A stretch of 64,000 bases of DNA. Origin: Sphingomonas sp. Its GTDB lineage: Bacteria; Pseudomonadota; Alphaproteobacteria; Sphingomonadales; Sphingomonadaceae. The notes beneath the pieces were generated by a model. That model saw nothing but the letters and a program-made list of their open reading frames with translations. It made no database searches and was not told where the DNA came from. Of this stretch, positions 9,604 through 18,371 are shown piece after piece (position 1 is the first letter of the stretch; each line of letters opens with the position of its first letter). A program made the translations under genes and the position numbers. The stretch spans positions 186,001-250,000 of the forward strand of contig NZ_JAFKLZ010000002.1 of NCBI RefSeq assembly GCF_017304615.1, read 5' to 3'.

Positions 9604-9612
9604 ATACACAGC

Positions 9613-9837
9613 ATGACCTTTCTCGCCATCCTGCTCCTCGCCGCGATGCTCGCGACGCTCGCCGCCCTCGTTTACGGCGTGGTGATGTTCCTGAAGAACT
9701 CGTCGGCCGAGGTCCACGGCGACGGCCCCAGCGAATATGCGCTCAAGTCGAACAAGGCGATGCAGTTCCGCATCTTCTTCCAGGCGGCCGCGATCCTGAT
9801 CGTCGTGCTGATCCTGTTCGTCGCCGGGCAGCGTTAA
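9613..9837 (+). CDS. Twin-transmembrane small protein, HIG1-like
   Basis: A 74-residue protein with two membrane helices (about residues 4-26 and 52-71) joined by a polar loop. The loop-to-helix sequence NKAMQFRIFFQAAAI matches the hypoxia-induced HIG1 domain, which in mitochondria associates with respiratory complexes. Alphaproteobacteria commonly keep such a gene beside the cobalamin adenosyltransferase gene, as here. A role with the respiratory chain is inferred only from the family. Confidence 0.78.
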   Translation: MTFLAILLLAAMLATLAALVYGVVMFLKNSSAEVHGDGPSEYALKSNKAMQFRIFFQAAAILIVVLILFVAGQR

Positions 9838-9878
9838 GTCGATGCGCTCATGCGCATGGCGGGCGCTGCGACGTTAAA

Positions 9879-10433
9879 ATGGTCAAACTCACCAAAATTT
9901 ATACGAAGACCGGCGACGCTGGCACGACCGGGCTTGTCGACGGTTCGCGCGTGTCGAAGGCTGATCCGATCATCGCCGCGATCGGCGATGTCGACGAAGC
10001 CAACAGCGCGATCGGGATCGCGGCGACGCTGGCGGAAGAAGAAACCCATGCGGCGCTTGCCCGTATCCAGAACGATCTCTTCGATCTCGGCGCGGACATC
10101 GCGACGCCCGATGGGATCGAGGGCGCTTTACGCATCACGCCCGCCCAGGTCGCGCGGCTGGAGCATGAGATCGACGCGATGAACTCGGCGCTCGAACCGT
10201 TGACCAGCTTCATCCTTCCGGGCGGCGCGCCGATCGCGGCGCACCTCCATCTTGCCCGCGCAATCGTCCGGCGCGCGGAACGCAGCGCCGTCGCGGCGGA
10301 TGCCGCCGCGCCGCTCAACCCCGACGCGCTGCGCTACATCAACCGCCTCAGTGACTGGCTGTTCGTCGCCGCGCGCGTGATGAACCAATCGGCGGGTGGC
10401 GACGTTCTATGGGTGCCCGGCGCATCCCGCTGA
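9879..10433 (+). CDS. Cob(I)alamin adenosyltransferase, PduO type
   Basis: A 184-residue enzyme that makes adenosylcobalamin from cob(I)alamin and ATP. The N-terminal ATP-binding signature KIYTKTGDAGTTGL is intact, and the conserved C-terminal RAERSAV and NPDALRYINRLSDWLFVAAR segments are present. It is the PduO/MMAB fold rather than CobA. The upstream HIG1-like gene is in the same direction and 41 bases away. I see no cobalamin riboswitch before either gene. Confidence 0.93.
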   Translation: MVKLTKIYTKTGDAGTTGLVDGSRVSKADPIIAAIGDVDEANSAIGIAATLAEEETHAALARIQNDLFDLGADIATPDGIEGALRITPAQVARLEHEIDAMNSALEPLTSFILPGGAPIAAHLHLARAIVRRAERSAVAADAAAPLNPDALRYINRLSDWLFVAARVMNQSAGGDVLWVPGASR

Positions 10434-10498
10434 TTCTTTTTCCGGGTTGATGATCTCGATCATTGCGGCGGCGTAATTTTGCGCCTACGGAGAACATA

Positions 10499-11758
10499 AT
10501 GCGAACGCGGCTGGGCCTTTCACCGACGCCGGGAGCGCTGGCCGAGCGCCTGGCGGTCGTACGCGCGCTGAGCGTGGCGCTGGTCGCGCCGCTGTCCGAC
10601 GCGGACGCGAGCGTGCAGTCGATGCCCGACGCGTCGCCCGCCAAATGGCACCTCGCGCACACGACATGGTTCTTCGAGACGTTCGTGCTGCGCGATTTCG
10701 TGCCCGGCTATGCGCTGCACGACGAACGCTTCCCGTTCCTGTTCAATTCCTATTACGAAGCAGAGGGGCGCCGCCATGCGCGCGACCGGCGCGGGATGAT
10801 CACGCGGCCGGGGCTCGACGAAGTGCTGGCCTATCGGGCCTATGTCGATAGCGCGCTGGGCGATGCGTTGCCCGATTTGCCGGAAGCGGCCCGCGAACTC
10901 GTCCGGCTCGGCTGTCATCATGAGGAGCAGCACCAGGAGCTGCTGCTTACCGATCTGCTCCATCTGATGTCGGAAAATCCGGTCGAGCCCGCAGTCTGGC
11001 CCGGCGGACGCAAGGTACCGGTCGCGATGCCAGAGCCTATCCGCTGGATCGAGCGGGACGGCGGGTTGGTCGAGATCGGGCATGACAGTCCCAATTTCGC
11101 GTTCGATTGCGAGGGACCGCGACACCAGGCGCTGCTGACGCCCCACGCCATCGCGAACCGCACCGTGACTAACGGCGAATGGGCGGCGTTCATCGCCGAT
11201 GGCGGCTATGCCGACCCACGCCACTGGCTGTCGGACGGCTGGGCCTGGGTAAGGGCGGAAGGGATCGACGCGCCGCTATATTGGGAAGAGCGCGACGAGG
11301 TCTGGACGCGGTTCGGGCTCGACGGCCGCCGCCCGATCGACCCCGCCGCGCCGGTCACGCATGTCAGTTTCTTCGAGGCGGACGCCTATGCGAGCTGGGC
11401 CGGCGCACGCCTACCGACCGAAATGGAATGGGAAGCCGCCGCGGCACGTCACGACCCCGATTCCGGCAACCAGCTCGACGCCGCCGGTCCGGTCGAACCA
11501 CGCCCCTCGCCCGGTGGTCCTGCCTTCTTCGGCGACGTGTGGGAATGGACCGGCAGCGCGTACCGTCCCTATCCCGGCTTCAAGCCCGCCGAGGGTGCGG
11601 TCGGCGAATATAACGGCAAGTTCATGAGCGGACAGTTCGTGTTGCGCGGCGGGTCGTGCGCGACCCCGCGCGGCCATGCCCGCGCGAGCTACCGCAACTT
11701 TTTCTATCCTCATCAACGCTGGCAATTCACCGGCGTGCGGCTCGCGAAAGACATCTGA
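10499..11758 (+). CDS. egtB: Ergothioneine biosynthesis protein EgtB
   Basis: A 419-residue non-haem iron sulfoxide synthase that joins trimethyl-histidine (hercynine) to a thiol donor using oxygen. The N-terminal DinB-like domain provides His at about residue 51 (KWHLAH) and the HHEEQHQEL motif at 137-144, which together supply the three iron ligands. The C-terminal half is the FGE-sulfatase fold, with [19 protein letters not shown] and [10 protein letters not shown] chose the ATG at 10499 because GGAG lies six bases before it; an upstream in-frame TTG has no such support. The stop overlaps the start of egtD (TGATG), so the two form one operon. Confidence 0.94.
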   Translation: MRTRLGLSPTPGALAERLAVVRALSVALVAPLSDADASVQSMPDASPAKWHLAHTTWFFETFVLRDFVPGYALHDERFPFLFNSYYEAEGRRHARDRRGMITRPGLDEVLAYRAYVDSALGDALPDLPEAARELVRLGCHHEEQHQELLLTDLLHLMSENPVEPAVWPGGRKVPVAMPEPIRWIERDGGLVEIGHDSPNFAFDCEGPRHQALLTPHAIANRTVTNGEWAAFIADGGYADPRHWLSDGWAWVRAEGIDAPLYWEERDEVWTRFGLDGRRPIDPAAPVTHVSFFEADAYASWAGARLPTEMEWEAAAARHDPDSGNQLDAAGPVEPRPSPGGPAFFGDVWEWTGSAYRPYPGFKPAEGAVGEYNGKFMSGQFVLRGGSCATPRGHARASYRNFFYPHQRWQFTGVRLAKDI

Positions 11759-12735
11759 TGCTCAAGCAGGAAATCGAGGACGGTACGCGCAGCTTTGCGG
11801 ACCCTGCCTTTCGCGCCGATGTGATCGACGGGCTAACGCGCCGCCCGCGCGCGATTCCCGCGCGGTGGTTTTACGACCATCGCGGGTCGGAGCTGTTCGA
11901 GGCGATCACCGATTTGCCCGAATATTATCCGACGCGCACTGAAACCGCGCTGCTGCGGTCGGTCGCCGGCGAGGTCGCCGAGAAGGTCGGCGCGGGTCGT
12001 GCGGTGGTCGAGTTCGGGTCCGGCTCGTCGACCAAGACGCCGATCCTGCTCCAGGCGGTCGATCCCGCCGCTTATGTCCCGATCGACATTTCGGGCGACT
12101 TCCTGCGCGAATCGTCCAGGGCACTGGCCGAACGCTTTCCCGGCCTGCCGGTCTTCCCGGTTGAGGCCGATTTCCTCAAGCCGATTCCGTTCCCGCCGCA
12201 GGTCCGCGACTTGCCCAAGCTCGGCTTCTTCCCCGGCTCGACGATCGGCAACATGATCCCGCTGTCGTCGGCCGATCTGCTCCGCGCGATGCGGGCGTCG
12301 CTGGGGGAAGGCGCGATGCTGCTGATCGGGATGGACCGGATCAAGGATGTCGGCGTGCTCGAGGCCGCGTATGACGATGCGCAGGGCGTGACCGCGGCGT
12401 TCAACCTCAACCTGCTCGAACGGATCAACCGCGAGCTGGACGGCACGATCCCCATCGACGCGTTCCGCCATCGCGCGATCTGGAACGATGACCGCGCGCG
12501 GATCGAGATGCACCTGGAGGCGACGCGGGACGTGACCTTCACGGTCGAGGGCCGCCCCTTCTCGATCGCGGCAGGTGAGACGATCCACACCGAGAACAGC
12601 CACAAATACGGCCCGCGAGACGCCCGCATCCTGCTCCGCGCGGGCGGCTGGACCCCCATCGCCGAATGGACTGATCCCGCAGACCAGTTCGCCCTCTACC
12701 TCGCCGAAGCGCAGGCCCCGCGCCCCGCGCCCTAG
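11758..12735 (+). CDS. egtD: L-histidine N(alpha)-methyltransferase EgtD
   Basis: A 325-residue SAM-dependent enzyme that trimethylates histidine to hercynine, the first step of ergothioneine synthesis. It shows the family signatures RPRAIPARWFYDHRGSELFE, YYPTRTE, the SAM site EFGSGSSTKT and FFPGSTIGN. The start ATG overlaps the egtB stop. Gene order B-D without egtC or egtA is the usual alphaproteobacterial minimal arrangement, in which EgtB probably uses cysteine as sulfur donor (inference). Confidence 0.95.
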   Translation: MLKQEIEDGTRSFADPAFRADVIDGLTRRPRAIPARWFYDHRGSELFEAITDLPEYYPTRTETALLRSVAGEVAEKVGAGRAVVEFGSGSSTKTPILLQAVDPAAYVPIDISGDFLRESSRALAERFPGLPVFPVEADFLKPIPFPPQVRDLPKLGFFPGSTIGNMIPLSSADLLRAMRASLGEGAMLLIGMDRIKDVGVLEAAYDDAQGVTAAFNLNLLERINRELDGTIPIDAFRHRAIWNDDRARIEMHLEATRDVTFTVEGRPFSIAAGETIHTENSHKYGPRDARILLRAGGWTPIAEWTDPADQFALYLAEAQAPRPAP

Positions 12736-12786
12736 CAGTCTGGGCCAAACCAGCTATTGGCTGCTCGCAAATCGAAGGAGCGAGCA

Positions 12787-13656
12787 ATGCACACAGTCGG
12801 CGTGATCGGGGCGGGACAGATGGGCGCGGGGATCGCGCAAGTGACGGCGCAGGCCGGTTATCGCGTGCTGCTCGCCGATGTGAGCAAGGAGCGCGCCGAT
12901 GCGGGCAAGTCCGGCATCGCCCGTCAGCTCGCCCGGGCGGTCGAAAAGGGCAAGCTCGACGCCGCTGCGGCGGATCAGGCGCTCGCCAAGATCGAGACGA
13001 TCGACGGCCCTGCCGGCATGGCCAAGTGCGACCTGATCATCGAGGCCGCGACCGAGCGCGAGGAAATCAAGCGCGCGATCTTCGCCGAAGTCGGCAAGGT
13101 GATGACCACGTCCGCGATCCTGGCGTCGAACACCTCGTCTATTCCGATCACCCGCCTCGCCCAGGCCAGCCCCGATCCGGCGCGGTTCATCGGCGTGCAT
13201 TTCTTCAATCCCGTCCCGGTGATGGGCCTGATCGAGATCATCGTGGGCTTGGCCACCAGCAACGCGACCGTCGCCGCGATCGAAGCCTATGCCGCTGCGC
13301 TGGGCAAACAGGTAGTGCGCGCCAACGACGCACCGGGCTTCATCGTCAACCGCGTGCTGATGCCGATGCTCAACGAAGCGTGCTTCGCGCTTGGCGAGGG
13401 CGTCGCGACGATCAAGGACATCGACCTCGCCTGCCAACTCGGGCTCAACCATCCGATGGGGCCGCTGACGCTCGCCGATTTCATCGGCCTCGACACGTGC
13501 CTGGAGATCACGCGCGTGCTGTTTGAAGGGACCGGCGACCCCAAATTCCGCCCAGCGCCGGTGCTGGTCAAATATGTCGAGGCCGGCTGGTTCGGCCGCA
13601 AGACGGGCCGCGGCTTCTATGACTATTCGGGCGCCGAGCCGGTCCCGACGCGGTGA
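12787..13656 (+). CDS. 3-hydroxybutyryl-CoA dehydrogenase
   Basis: A 289-residue NAD(P)-dependent dehydrogenase that interconverts acetoacetyl-CoA and 3-hydroxybutyryl-CoA. It has the Rossmann motif [11 protein letters not shown] at residues 8-18, the family pattern [15 protein letters not shown], and the C-terminal helical domain with [15 protein letters not shown] and [16 protein letters not shown]. The start is the ATG preceded by AAGGAG. It is of the PaaH/Hbd type and could serve butyrate, PHB or phenylacetate metabolism; no pathway partner is adjacent. Confidence 0.93.
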   Translation: MHTVGVIGAGQMGAGIAQVTAQAGYRVLLADVSKERADAGKSGIARQLARAVEKGKLDAAAADQALAKIETIDGPAGMAKCDLIIEAATEREEIKRAIFAEVGKVMTTSAILASNTSSIPITRLAQASPDPARFIGVHFFNPVPVMGLIEIIVGLATSNATVAAIEAYAAALGKQVVRANDAPGFIVNRVLMPMLNEACFALGEGVATIKDIDLACQLGLNHPMGPLTLADFIGLDTCLEITRVLFEGTGDPKFRPAPVLVKYVEAGWFGRKTGRGFYDYSGAEPVPTR

Positions 13657-13663
13657 CGGCAGC

Positions 13664-13903
13664 ATGACTATCTACGACGTTATCGGGTTGAGCGGCACGT
13701 TGGTAATGCTCGTCACTTACGGGTTGACCGTGCTCGGCAAGATCGATCCGCAGCGTGCGCCTGCGCTCGCCGGTAATTTCTTTGGCGCGGGCGCGGTGCT
13801 GATCAGCCTTTCCCACGACTTCAACCTGTCCGCTGCCGTGATCGAGAGCGCCTGGGCGCTGATCGCCGCGATCGGCCTGATTCGCCTAGCGCTGAAGCGC
13901 TAG
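13664..13903 (+). CDS. Small three-helix membrane protein, CBU_0592-like
   Basis: A 79-residue hydrophobic protein with three probable membrane helices (about residues 5-25, 33-50 and 58-76) and little loop. The pattern D-x-x-G-x-x-G at the start and N-x-x-G in helix 2 resembles the small CBU_0592-type family of unknown function. Seven bases separate it from the dehydrogenase gene. Its TAG shares CTAG with the stop of the convergent nucleoside transporter. Confidence 0.7.
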   Translation: MTIYDVIGLSGTLVMLVTYGLTVLGKIDPQRAPALAGNFFGAGAVLISLSHDFNLSAAVIESAWALIAAIGLIRLALKR

Positions 13904-15180
13904 GGAATCAGCATCCCCGCCAGCGCCGCCGACATCAGGTTGGCAAGACTCCCCGCCGCCAGCGCGCGCAAGCCCAGCTTCGCAATCATTGGCCGCTGGT
14001 TCGGCGCGAGGCTGCCGGTCGAGGCCATCTGGATCGCGATCGACGAGAAATTGGCGAACCCGCACAACGCGAACGTCACCACGGCGGTTGTGTGCGGCGA
14101 GAGGTTCTTCATCTGGCCGAGGTCGATGAACGCGACGAATTCGTTGAGCACGACCTTCGTCCCGAACAACTGGCCCGCCGCCCCGGTCTCCGCCCAAGGA
14201 ACGTTGAGTAGGTACATAACCGGCGCGAAGATATAACCGAGGATCAGCTGGAAGCTCAGCTCGGGATAGCCGAACCAGCCGCCGATGCCGCCAAGGATAC
14301 CGTTGGCCAGCGCCACCAGCGACACGAACGCCAGCACCATCGCCGCCACCGCGACCGCGATCTTGACGCCGGTCTGCGCGCCCGACGCCGCGGCCATGAT
14401 GATGTTGGCGGCGCGCTCCTCCTCGGGATGGCCGTCCGCCAGCCGCACCGCTTCGTCCTCCTGCGCCAGCACCGCCGCATGATCCTCCAGCGGAAGTTCG
14501 TCCTCGCGCGAAGACGGGATGTCGTCGGGCATGATCAGCTTGGCCATCAGCAATCCGCCCGGCGCCGACATGAACGACGCGGCGAGCAGGTACGGCAAAG
14601 CGGTCGGCCCGAGCAGGAGCGCGTAGGCCGCGAGGATGGTCCCCGCCACACCCGCCATCCCGACCGACATCACCGCGAACAGTTGCGACGGCGTCAGCGC
14701 CGCCAGGTACGGCCTGATCACCAGCGGCGCTTCCGACTGACCGACGAAGATGTTGGCCGCCGCGCACAACGATTCGACCTTGCTGACGCCGATGACCTTC
14801 TCGATCGCGCCGCCGACCCAGCGCACGATCAACTGCATCAGCCCGATATGGTAGAGCACCGCGACTAGCGCCGCGAAGAAGATGATCACCGGCAACGCGC
14901 CCATCGCGAACGAATTGCCGAACTTGGGGTCGGTCGCGAGCGCACCGAAGATCAGGTTCGTGCCTTCGTGCGCGTAGCCGAGCAGCGCGGTCACGCCCTC
15001 GGCCATCTTGCTGATCACCATTTTACCGGCCGGCACATAGAGCACCAGCACCGCCATTAACGCCTGCAACGCGAACGCCGCCCCGACGACGCGCAGGCGG
15101 ATCGCCTTGCGGTTGGACGACAGCAGCAGCGCAATCGACAGGATGACGACGATACCGGCCAGGCCGATCAGGATACGCAT
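13900..15180 (-). CDS. NupC-type concentrative nucleoside transporter
   Basis: A 426-residue polytopic inner-membrane symporter of the CNT family, importing nucleosides with H+ or Na+. It has the Nucleos_tra2 N-terminal region, the gate domain (GVSKVESLCAAANIFVGQSEAP) and the conserved GFANFSSIAIQ segment near the C-terminus. A charged cytoplasmic insert (EDELPLEDHAAVLAQEDEA) sits near residues 225-250. The start ATG at 15180 (MRILIGLAG) fits the first helix; longer upstream frames read through low-complexity sequence and are unlikely. Confidence 0.92.
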   Translation of the reverse strand: MRILIGLAGIVVILSIALLLSSNRKAIRLRVVGAAFALQALMAVLVLYVPAGKMVISKMAEGVTALLGYAHEGTNLIFGALATDPKFGNSFAMGALPVIIFFAALVAVLYHIGLMQLIVRWVGGAIEKVIGVSKVESLCAAANIFVGQSEAPLVIRPYLAALTPSQLFAVMSVGMAGVAGTILAAYALLLGPTALPYLLAASFMSAPGGLLMAKLIMPDDIPSSREDELPLEDHAAVLAQEDEAVRLADGHPEEERAANIIMAAASGAQTGVKIAVAVAAMVLAFVSLVALANGILGGIGGWFGYPELSFQLILGYIFAPVMYLLNVPWAETGAAGQLFGTKVVLNEFVAFIDLGQMKNLSPHTTAVVTFALCGFANFSSIAIQMASTGSLAPNQRPMIAKLGLRALAAGSLANLMSAALAGMLIP

Positions 15181-15358
15181 GAAATCTTGGCCCCCGGGCT
15201 TTCGTTCTTGATCATGGTTATGGCGGCAAAAAATCCGGCTGCCCAGCCCCGCCCGCGACGCTGATTGTAAGCTGAGGTTAATGTTCGGAGGATCAGCTTC
15301 TTGGATGCGGACGCCGCGCTTCCCCTGCGCGATCCACGCCCGCTTAGGGAGTGAAGCG

Positions 15359-15718
15359 ATGAACCACACGGCCAAGATGATGGCGATGGCGACAACCGTG
15401 CTGATCGGCGGAGCGTCAGCCAGCCCGGCGCTTGCGGCGGACAATGCGATGAAGGTGTGCGGCGCGAAATATCAGGCGGCGAAGGCGGCCAAGACGATTC
15501 CCGCCGGCGAAACCTGGAACCAGTATCTTGCGCAATGCCGGAGCACGCTGCCCAAGCCAGCCGCCAAGCCGGGCCAGCCGACCGCCGCGCAATCCGCGAT
15601 GTACGCCCGCGAACGCCAGTGCGGCGCGCAATGGCGAGCCGACAGCGCCGCCAAGAAAGTCCCCGCCGGCCAGACCTGGCCGCAATATTGGAGCGCCTGC
15701 AACAAACGGATGAAGTAG
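15359..15718 (+). CDS. Exported protein with two Cys-containing repeat modules
   Basis: A 119-residue exported protein. It has a signal peptide (about residues 1-25, cleavage near ALAA), then two similar modules separated by a Pro/Ala linker. Module 1 is CGAKYQAAKAAKTIPAGETW and module 2 is CGAQWRADSAAKKVPAGQTW, each ending Q-Y-x-x-x-C. The two cysteines of each module could form a disulfide in the periplasm. Comparable one- and two-module proteins are common but uncharacterised in alphaproteobacteria. AGGGAG lies upstream of the ATG. Confidence 0.75.
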   Translation: MNHTAKMMAMATTVLIGGASASPALAADNAMKVCGAKYQAAKAAKTIPAGETWNQYLAQCRSTLPKPAAKPGQPTAAQSAMYARERQCGAQWRADSAAKKVPAGQTWPQYWSACNKRMK

Positions 15719-15741
15719 GCACGCTCGACCTTCCCTCACCC

Positions 15742-15824
15742 CGTCACCCATGCCTTGATCCGGGATCCCGCTTTTTCGTCGGACGCAAGAGAGCGGGATG
15801 CCGGATAGAGTCCGGCACGACGGG
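15742..15824. repeat. Palindromic intergenic repeat (CCGGCATGACGG type)
   Basis: An 83-bp element with paired halves: TCCCGCT...AGCGGGA around a T-rich centre, flanked by CCGG-containing arms ending ...CCGGCACGACGG. It has the same outline as the repeats inside ribD (39446-39534) and before gor (52164-52261). It occupies most of the gap before the queuosine-precursor transporter gene. Confidence 0.65.
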
Positions 15825-15884
15825 TTGAGGTGACCAGAGCCTGTTCGTTTGACGCGCGCGCGTTTCCCGCTAGCGTCGGCTTCC

Positions 15885-16553
15885 ATGGAAACACCCGCCC
15901 CCGCGATCCCGCGTTCGCTTTTCGTCTTTTCGATCCTTTACGGCGGCATGGTCTGCATGGCGGGCGTGCTAGGGGTGAAGCAGGTCGCGCTGGGACCGCT
16001 CGCGGTCGAGGCGGGCATCTTCGGGTTCCTGATCCTCGTCGTGCTGTCGAGCGCGGTCGCCGAACTGCACGGGCAGAAAACCGCGACCGCGCTGGTCCGC
16101 TTCGGTTTCGTGCCTTTATTCACCTCCGCGGCCCTGATCCAGCTCGTGCTCGCGCTGCCGCACGATCCGGGCATGTACCCACCCGCGATCGACGCCTTCC
16201 CGATCGTCGTCGGGCAAAGCGTGCGGATGATGCTCGCGGGGTTCATCTCCTACGGCATTTCGCAGACGCTAAACGTCTTCATCTTCGGCAAGCTGAAGGG
16301 CAAGGAAGGCCAGGGCCGCCTCGTCTGGTTCCGCGGCATGGTGGCGAGCGTGATCAGCCAGATCGTCGACACCGTGCTGTTCATCTCCATCTCCTTCTAT
16401 GGCGAGCGCCCGATCCTGGGGCTGATGGAAGGACAAATGCTGACCAAGGTCGTGTTGTCGATTGTCCTCGTGCCGTTCCTGATCACCGGCTTCGTCGCAC
16501 TGGGCCGCTGGCTGGACGGAACCCGCGCACCGGCCGAGGGCCTAGCCCCCTGA
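15885..16553 (+). CDS. Queuosine precursor transporter, YhhQ/QPTR family
   Basis: A 222-residue membrane protein with about six helices, matching the ECF-like YhhQ (QPTR) family that imports preQ0/preQ1 for queuosine synthesis. Typical features are SAVAELHG in the third helix, FISYGISQTLNVFIFGKLK and VASVISQIVDTVLFISISF. The ATG at 15885 is the natural start. The last five codons and the stop lie inside the left arm of the large inverted-repeat element that follows, so the element supplies the C-terminus EGLAP. Confidence 0.88.
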   Translation: METPAPAIPRSLFVFSILYGGMVCMAGVLGVKQVALGPLAVEAGIFGFLILVVLSSAVAELHGQKTATALVRFGFVPLFTSAALIQLVLALPHDPGMYPPAIDAFPIVVGQSVRMMLAGFISYGISQTLNVFIFGKLKGKEGQGRLVWFRGMVASVISQIVDTVLFISISFYGERPILGLMEGQMLTKVVLSIVLVPFLITGFVALGRWLDGTRAPAEGLAP

Positions 16554-16808
16554 CTGGCAATGGTCGTGATCGCCTGGAGAAGCCCGCTGGCAAGAAACGC
16601 AGCGCAGTCGCGTAGCCGAAGCTACACGCAAGCAAGTGACGTCGTCCAGCGGGCTTCTCCGGGCGACCGCGAAGCGGCGGGCCGATTTTGGCGCTGGGCG
16701 GCGTCGCTCGTCGGTCACGATGCACTACGGCATCGCTCTCTCCTCGCTTCTTGCCCAACACCAAAATCGGCTCCGTCACGGCCGTTGCCAGTCAGGGGGC
16801 TAGGCCCT
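16537..16808. repeat. 272-bp multi-stem inverted-repeat element (cloverleaf-like)
   Basis: Perfect 24-bp inverted repeats at 16537-16560 and 16785-16808 bound the element. As RNA the outer stem extends to 34 pairs (16537-16570 with 16775-16784 and beyond) through three U-G pairs. Inside are a 21-pair stem (16570-16590 with 16646-16666, one U-G, 15 contiguous perfect pairs) capped by GTAGC-cgaa-GCTAC at 16612-16625. A small CCGC-gaa-GCGG hairpin follows at 16667-16677. A third stem (16681-16701 with 16751-16771, two mismatches) is capped by CGATGC...GCATCG at 16718-16735. There is no coding sequence of its own. It is either a MITE-like mobile element or a structured RNA between yhhQ and argB. 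Confidence 0.85.
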
Positions 16809-16819
16809 AACGGGCGCGC

Positions 16820-17719
16820 ATGACCGACCACAGCCCCTCGCCGGCGCTCCTCGCCAAGGCCGAAACGCTCGTCGAGGCCTTGCCCTACCTGCAGCGCTAC
16901 GCCGGGCAGACCTTCGTCGTGAAATATGGCGGCCACGCGATGGGCGACCCGGAGGCGCAGCGTGACTTCGCCGAGGACGTGGTGCTGCTCAAGGCGGTCG
17001 GCATCAACCCGGTGGTCGTGCACGGCGGCGGGCCGCAGATCGGATCGATGCTCAAGCGGCTGGGGGTCGAATCGAGCTTCGTCGGCGGCCTGCGCGTCAC
17101 CGACGCCGCCACCGCCGAGGTCGCGGAAATGGTGCTGGCGGGCAAGATCAACAAGGAAATCGTCGGCTGGATCGCCGCGCTCGGCGGCCGCGCGGTCGGT
17201 ATTTCGGGCAAGGACGCCAATCTGGTGCTCGCCGAAAAGGTCACCGGCCGCGAACCCGATCCCAATTCGGGGATCGAGCGCCATGTCGATCTGGGCTTTG
17301 TCGGCGAACCGGTGAAGGTCGACCCGACGATCCTGACCAACCTGGCGAAGGACGGGTTCATCCCGGTCGTCGCGCCCGTCGCGTTGGGTGCGGACGGCGC
17401 GACCTACAACATCAACGCCGACACGATGGCCGGCGCGATCGCCGGCGCATTGGGCGCGACGCGCTTCTTCCTGCTGACCGACGTCGCGGGCGTGCTGAAC
17501 AAGGCGGGCGACCTCCAGACCGATCTCGATCGCGCCAGCATCGAGGCGCTTAAGGCCGACGGCACGATTTCGGGGGGCATGATCCCCAAGGTCGACACTT
17601 GCGTCACCGCGGTTGAGGCCGGGGTCGAAGCCGCCGTCATCCTCGACGGGCGGGTGCCGCACGCGATGCTGCTGGAAATATTCACCCGGCGCGGCGCAGG
17701 CACGCTGGTAAGGGCGTAA
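16820..17719 (+). CDS. argB: Acetylglutamate kinase
   Basis: A 299-residue amino acid kinase that phosphorylates N-acetyl-L-glutamate, the second step of arginine synthesis. Motifs are [10 protein letters not shown] near residue 35, [10 protein letters not shown] near 72-81, the acidic [17 protein letters not shown] region near 195-210, and [11 protein letters not shown] near 252. The length is normal. It begins 11 bases after the right arm of the structured element, so its leader contains part or all of that element if the promoter lies upstream. Confidence 0.97.
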   Translation: MTDHSPSPALLAKAETLVEALPYLQRYAGQTFVVKYGGHAMGDPEAQRDFAEDVVLLKAVGINPVVVHGGGPQIGSMLKRLGVESSFVGGLRVTDAATAEVAEMVLAGKINKEIVGWIAALGGRAVGISGKDANLVLAEKVTGREPDPNSGIERHVDLGFVGEPVKVDPTILTNLAKDGFIPVVAPVALGADGATYNINADTMAGAIAGALGATRFFLLTDVAGVLNKAGDLQTDLDRASIEALKADGTISGGMIPKVDTCVTAVEAGVEAAVILDGRVPHAMLLEIFTRRGAGTLVRA

Positions 17720-17763
17720 CGACCGCCCTATATGACTAATACACCGGTCGCACGGAGAGTCCC

Positions 17764-18069
17764 TTGATTACGATATTGCAGATCCTTCAGCTTATTCTCG
17801 ACATCGTGTGGTGGATCATCGTCGTCCAGGCGGTGATGTCCTGGCTGATCGCGTTCAACGTCATCAACACCTATAACGACACGGTCCGCGCCATCTGGGT
17901 GGCGCTGCAGCGCATGACCGAGCCGCTCTATCGCCCAATCCGCCGTATCATGCCCGATTTCGGCGCGCTGGACCTGTCGCCTCTGGTCGTGCTGCTCGTC
18001 ATCGGCATCCTGTCGCGGATCGTCATCCCCAACATCGCCTCGTGGTATCTCAGCCAGGGCGCGCTCTGA
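17764..18069 (+). CDS. YggT family membrane protein
   Basis: A 101-residue inner-membrane protein with two YggT-type hydrophobic segments. The conserved PLYRPIRRIMPDFGALDLSPLVVLL sits between and at the start of the second helix (about residues 55-80). The family is linked to osmotic stress and, in other bacteria, to division or membrane-protein biogenesis. The start is TTG at 17764 with a GGAG in the region before it. It belongs to an argB-yggT-DUF167-folD row, an arrangement typical of alphaproteobacteria. Confidence 0.88.
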   Translation: MITILQILQLILDIVWWIIVVQAVMSWLIAFNVINTYNDTVRAIWVALQRMTEPLYRPIRRIMPDFGALDLSPLVVLLVIGILSRIVIPNIASWYLSQGAL

Positions 18070-18371
18070 CCGGCTGGCGGACGACCGCCGACGGCATCGA
18101 GATCGCGGTGCGCGTGACGCCGCGATCGTCGCGCGAGGCGCTGGAGCCCGGCCCCGGCCACGCGATCGCGCGGCTCAACGCGCCGCCCGTCGATGGCGCC
18201 GCCAACGCCGCCTTGATCGCCCTCGTCGCGGGTCACTTCGGCGTAGCGAGGCGCGCGGTAAGGCTGATCGCCGGGGATCGCGCCCGTTTGAAGCGCGTGT
18301 CGATCGCGGGCGATGCCGAAGCGCTGGCGCGGATCGCCGCCACGCTCTATCAGCCGGGGCATGACGGCTAG
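18042..18371 (+). CDS. DUF167 / YggU family protein
   Basis: A small cytoplasmic DUF167 protein, 109 residues from a GTG at 18042 or 101 residues from a CTG at 18066. The core [27 protein letters not shown] and [11 protein letters not shown] is clear. The GTG start would bury 28 bases inside yggT. The CTG start (CTGACC) would overlap the yggT stop by three bases, and the following [11 protein letters not shown] matches how family members usually begin. The true start is unresolved. Function is unknown; the gene commonly accompanies yggT. Confidence 0.82.
   Translation: MVSQPGRALTGWRTTADGIEIAVRVTPRSSREALEPGPGHAIARLNAPPVDGAANAALIALVAGHFGVARRAVRLIAGDRARLKRVSIAGDAEALARIAATLYQPGHDG

Noticed and set aside
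10434-10498. Cobalamin or other riboswitch near the adenosyltransferase and egtB genes
   Set aside because: No conserved riboswitch core is visible, and the gaps are short.
15719-15884. preQ1 riboswitch before the queuosine-precursor transporter
   Set aside because: The gap is mostly a palindromic repeat shared with other loci. I see no preQ1 aptamer pattern.
16483-16823. Short frames on both strands within the inverted-repeat element
   Set aside because: They simply translate the repeat arms. The paired structure explains the sequence better than coding does.
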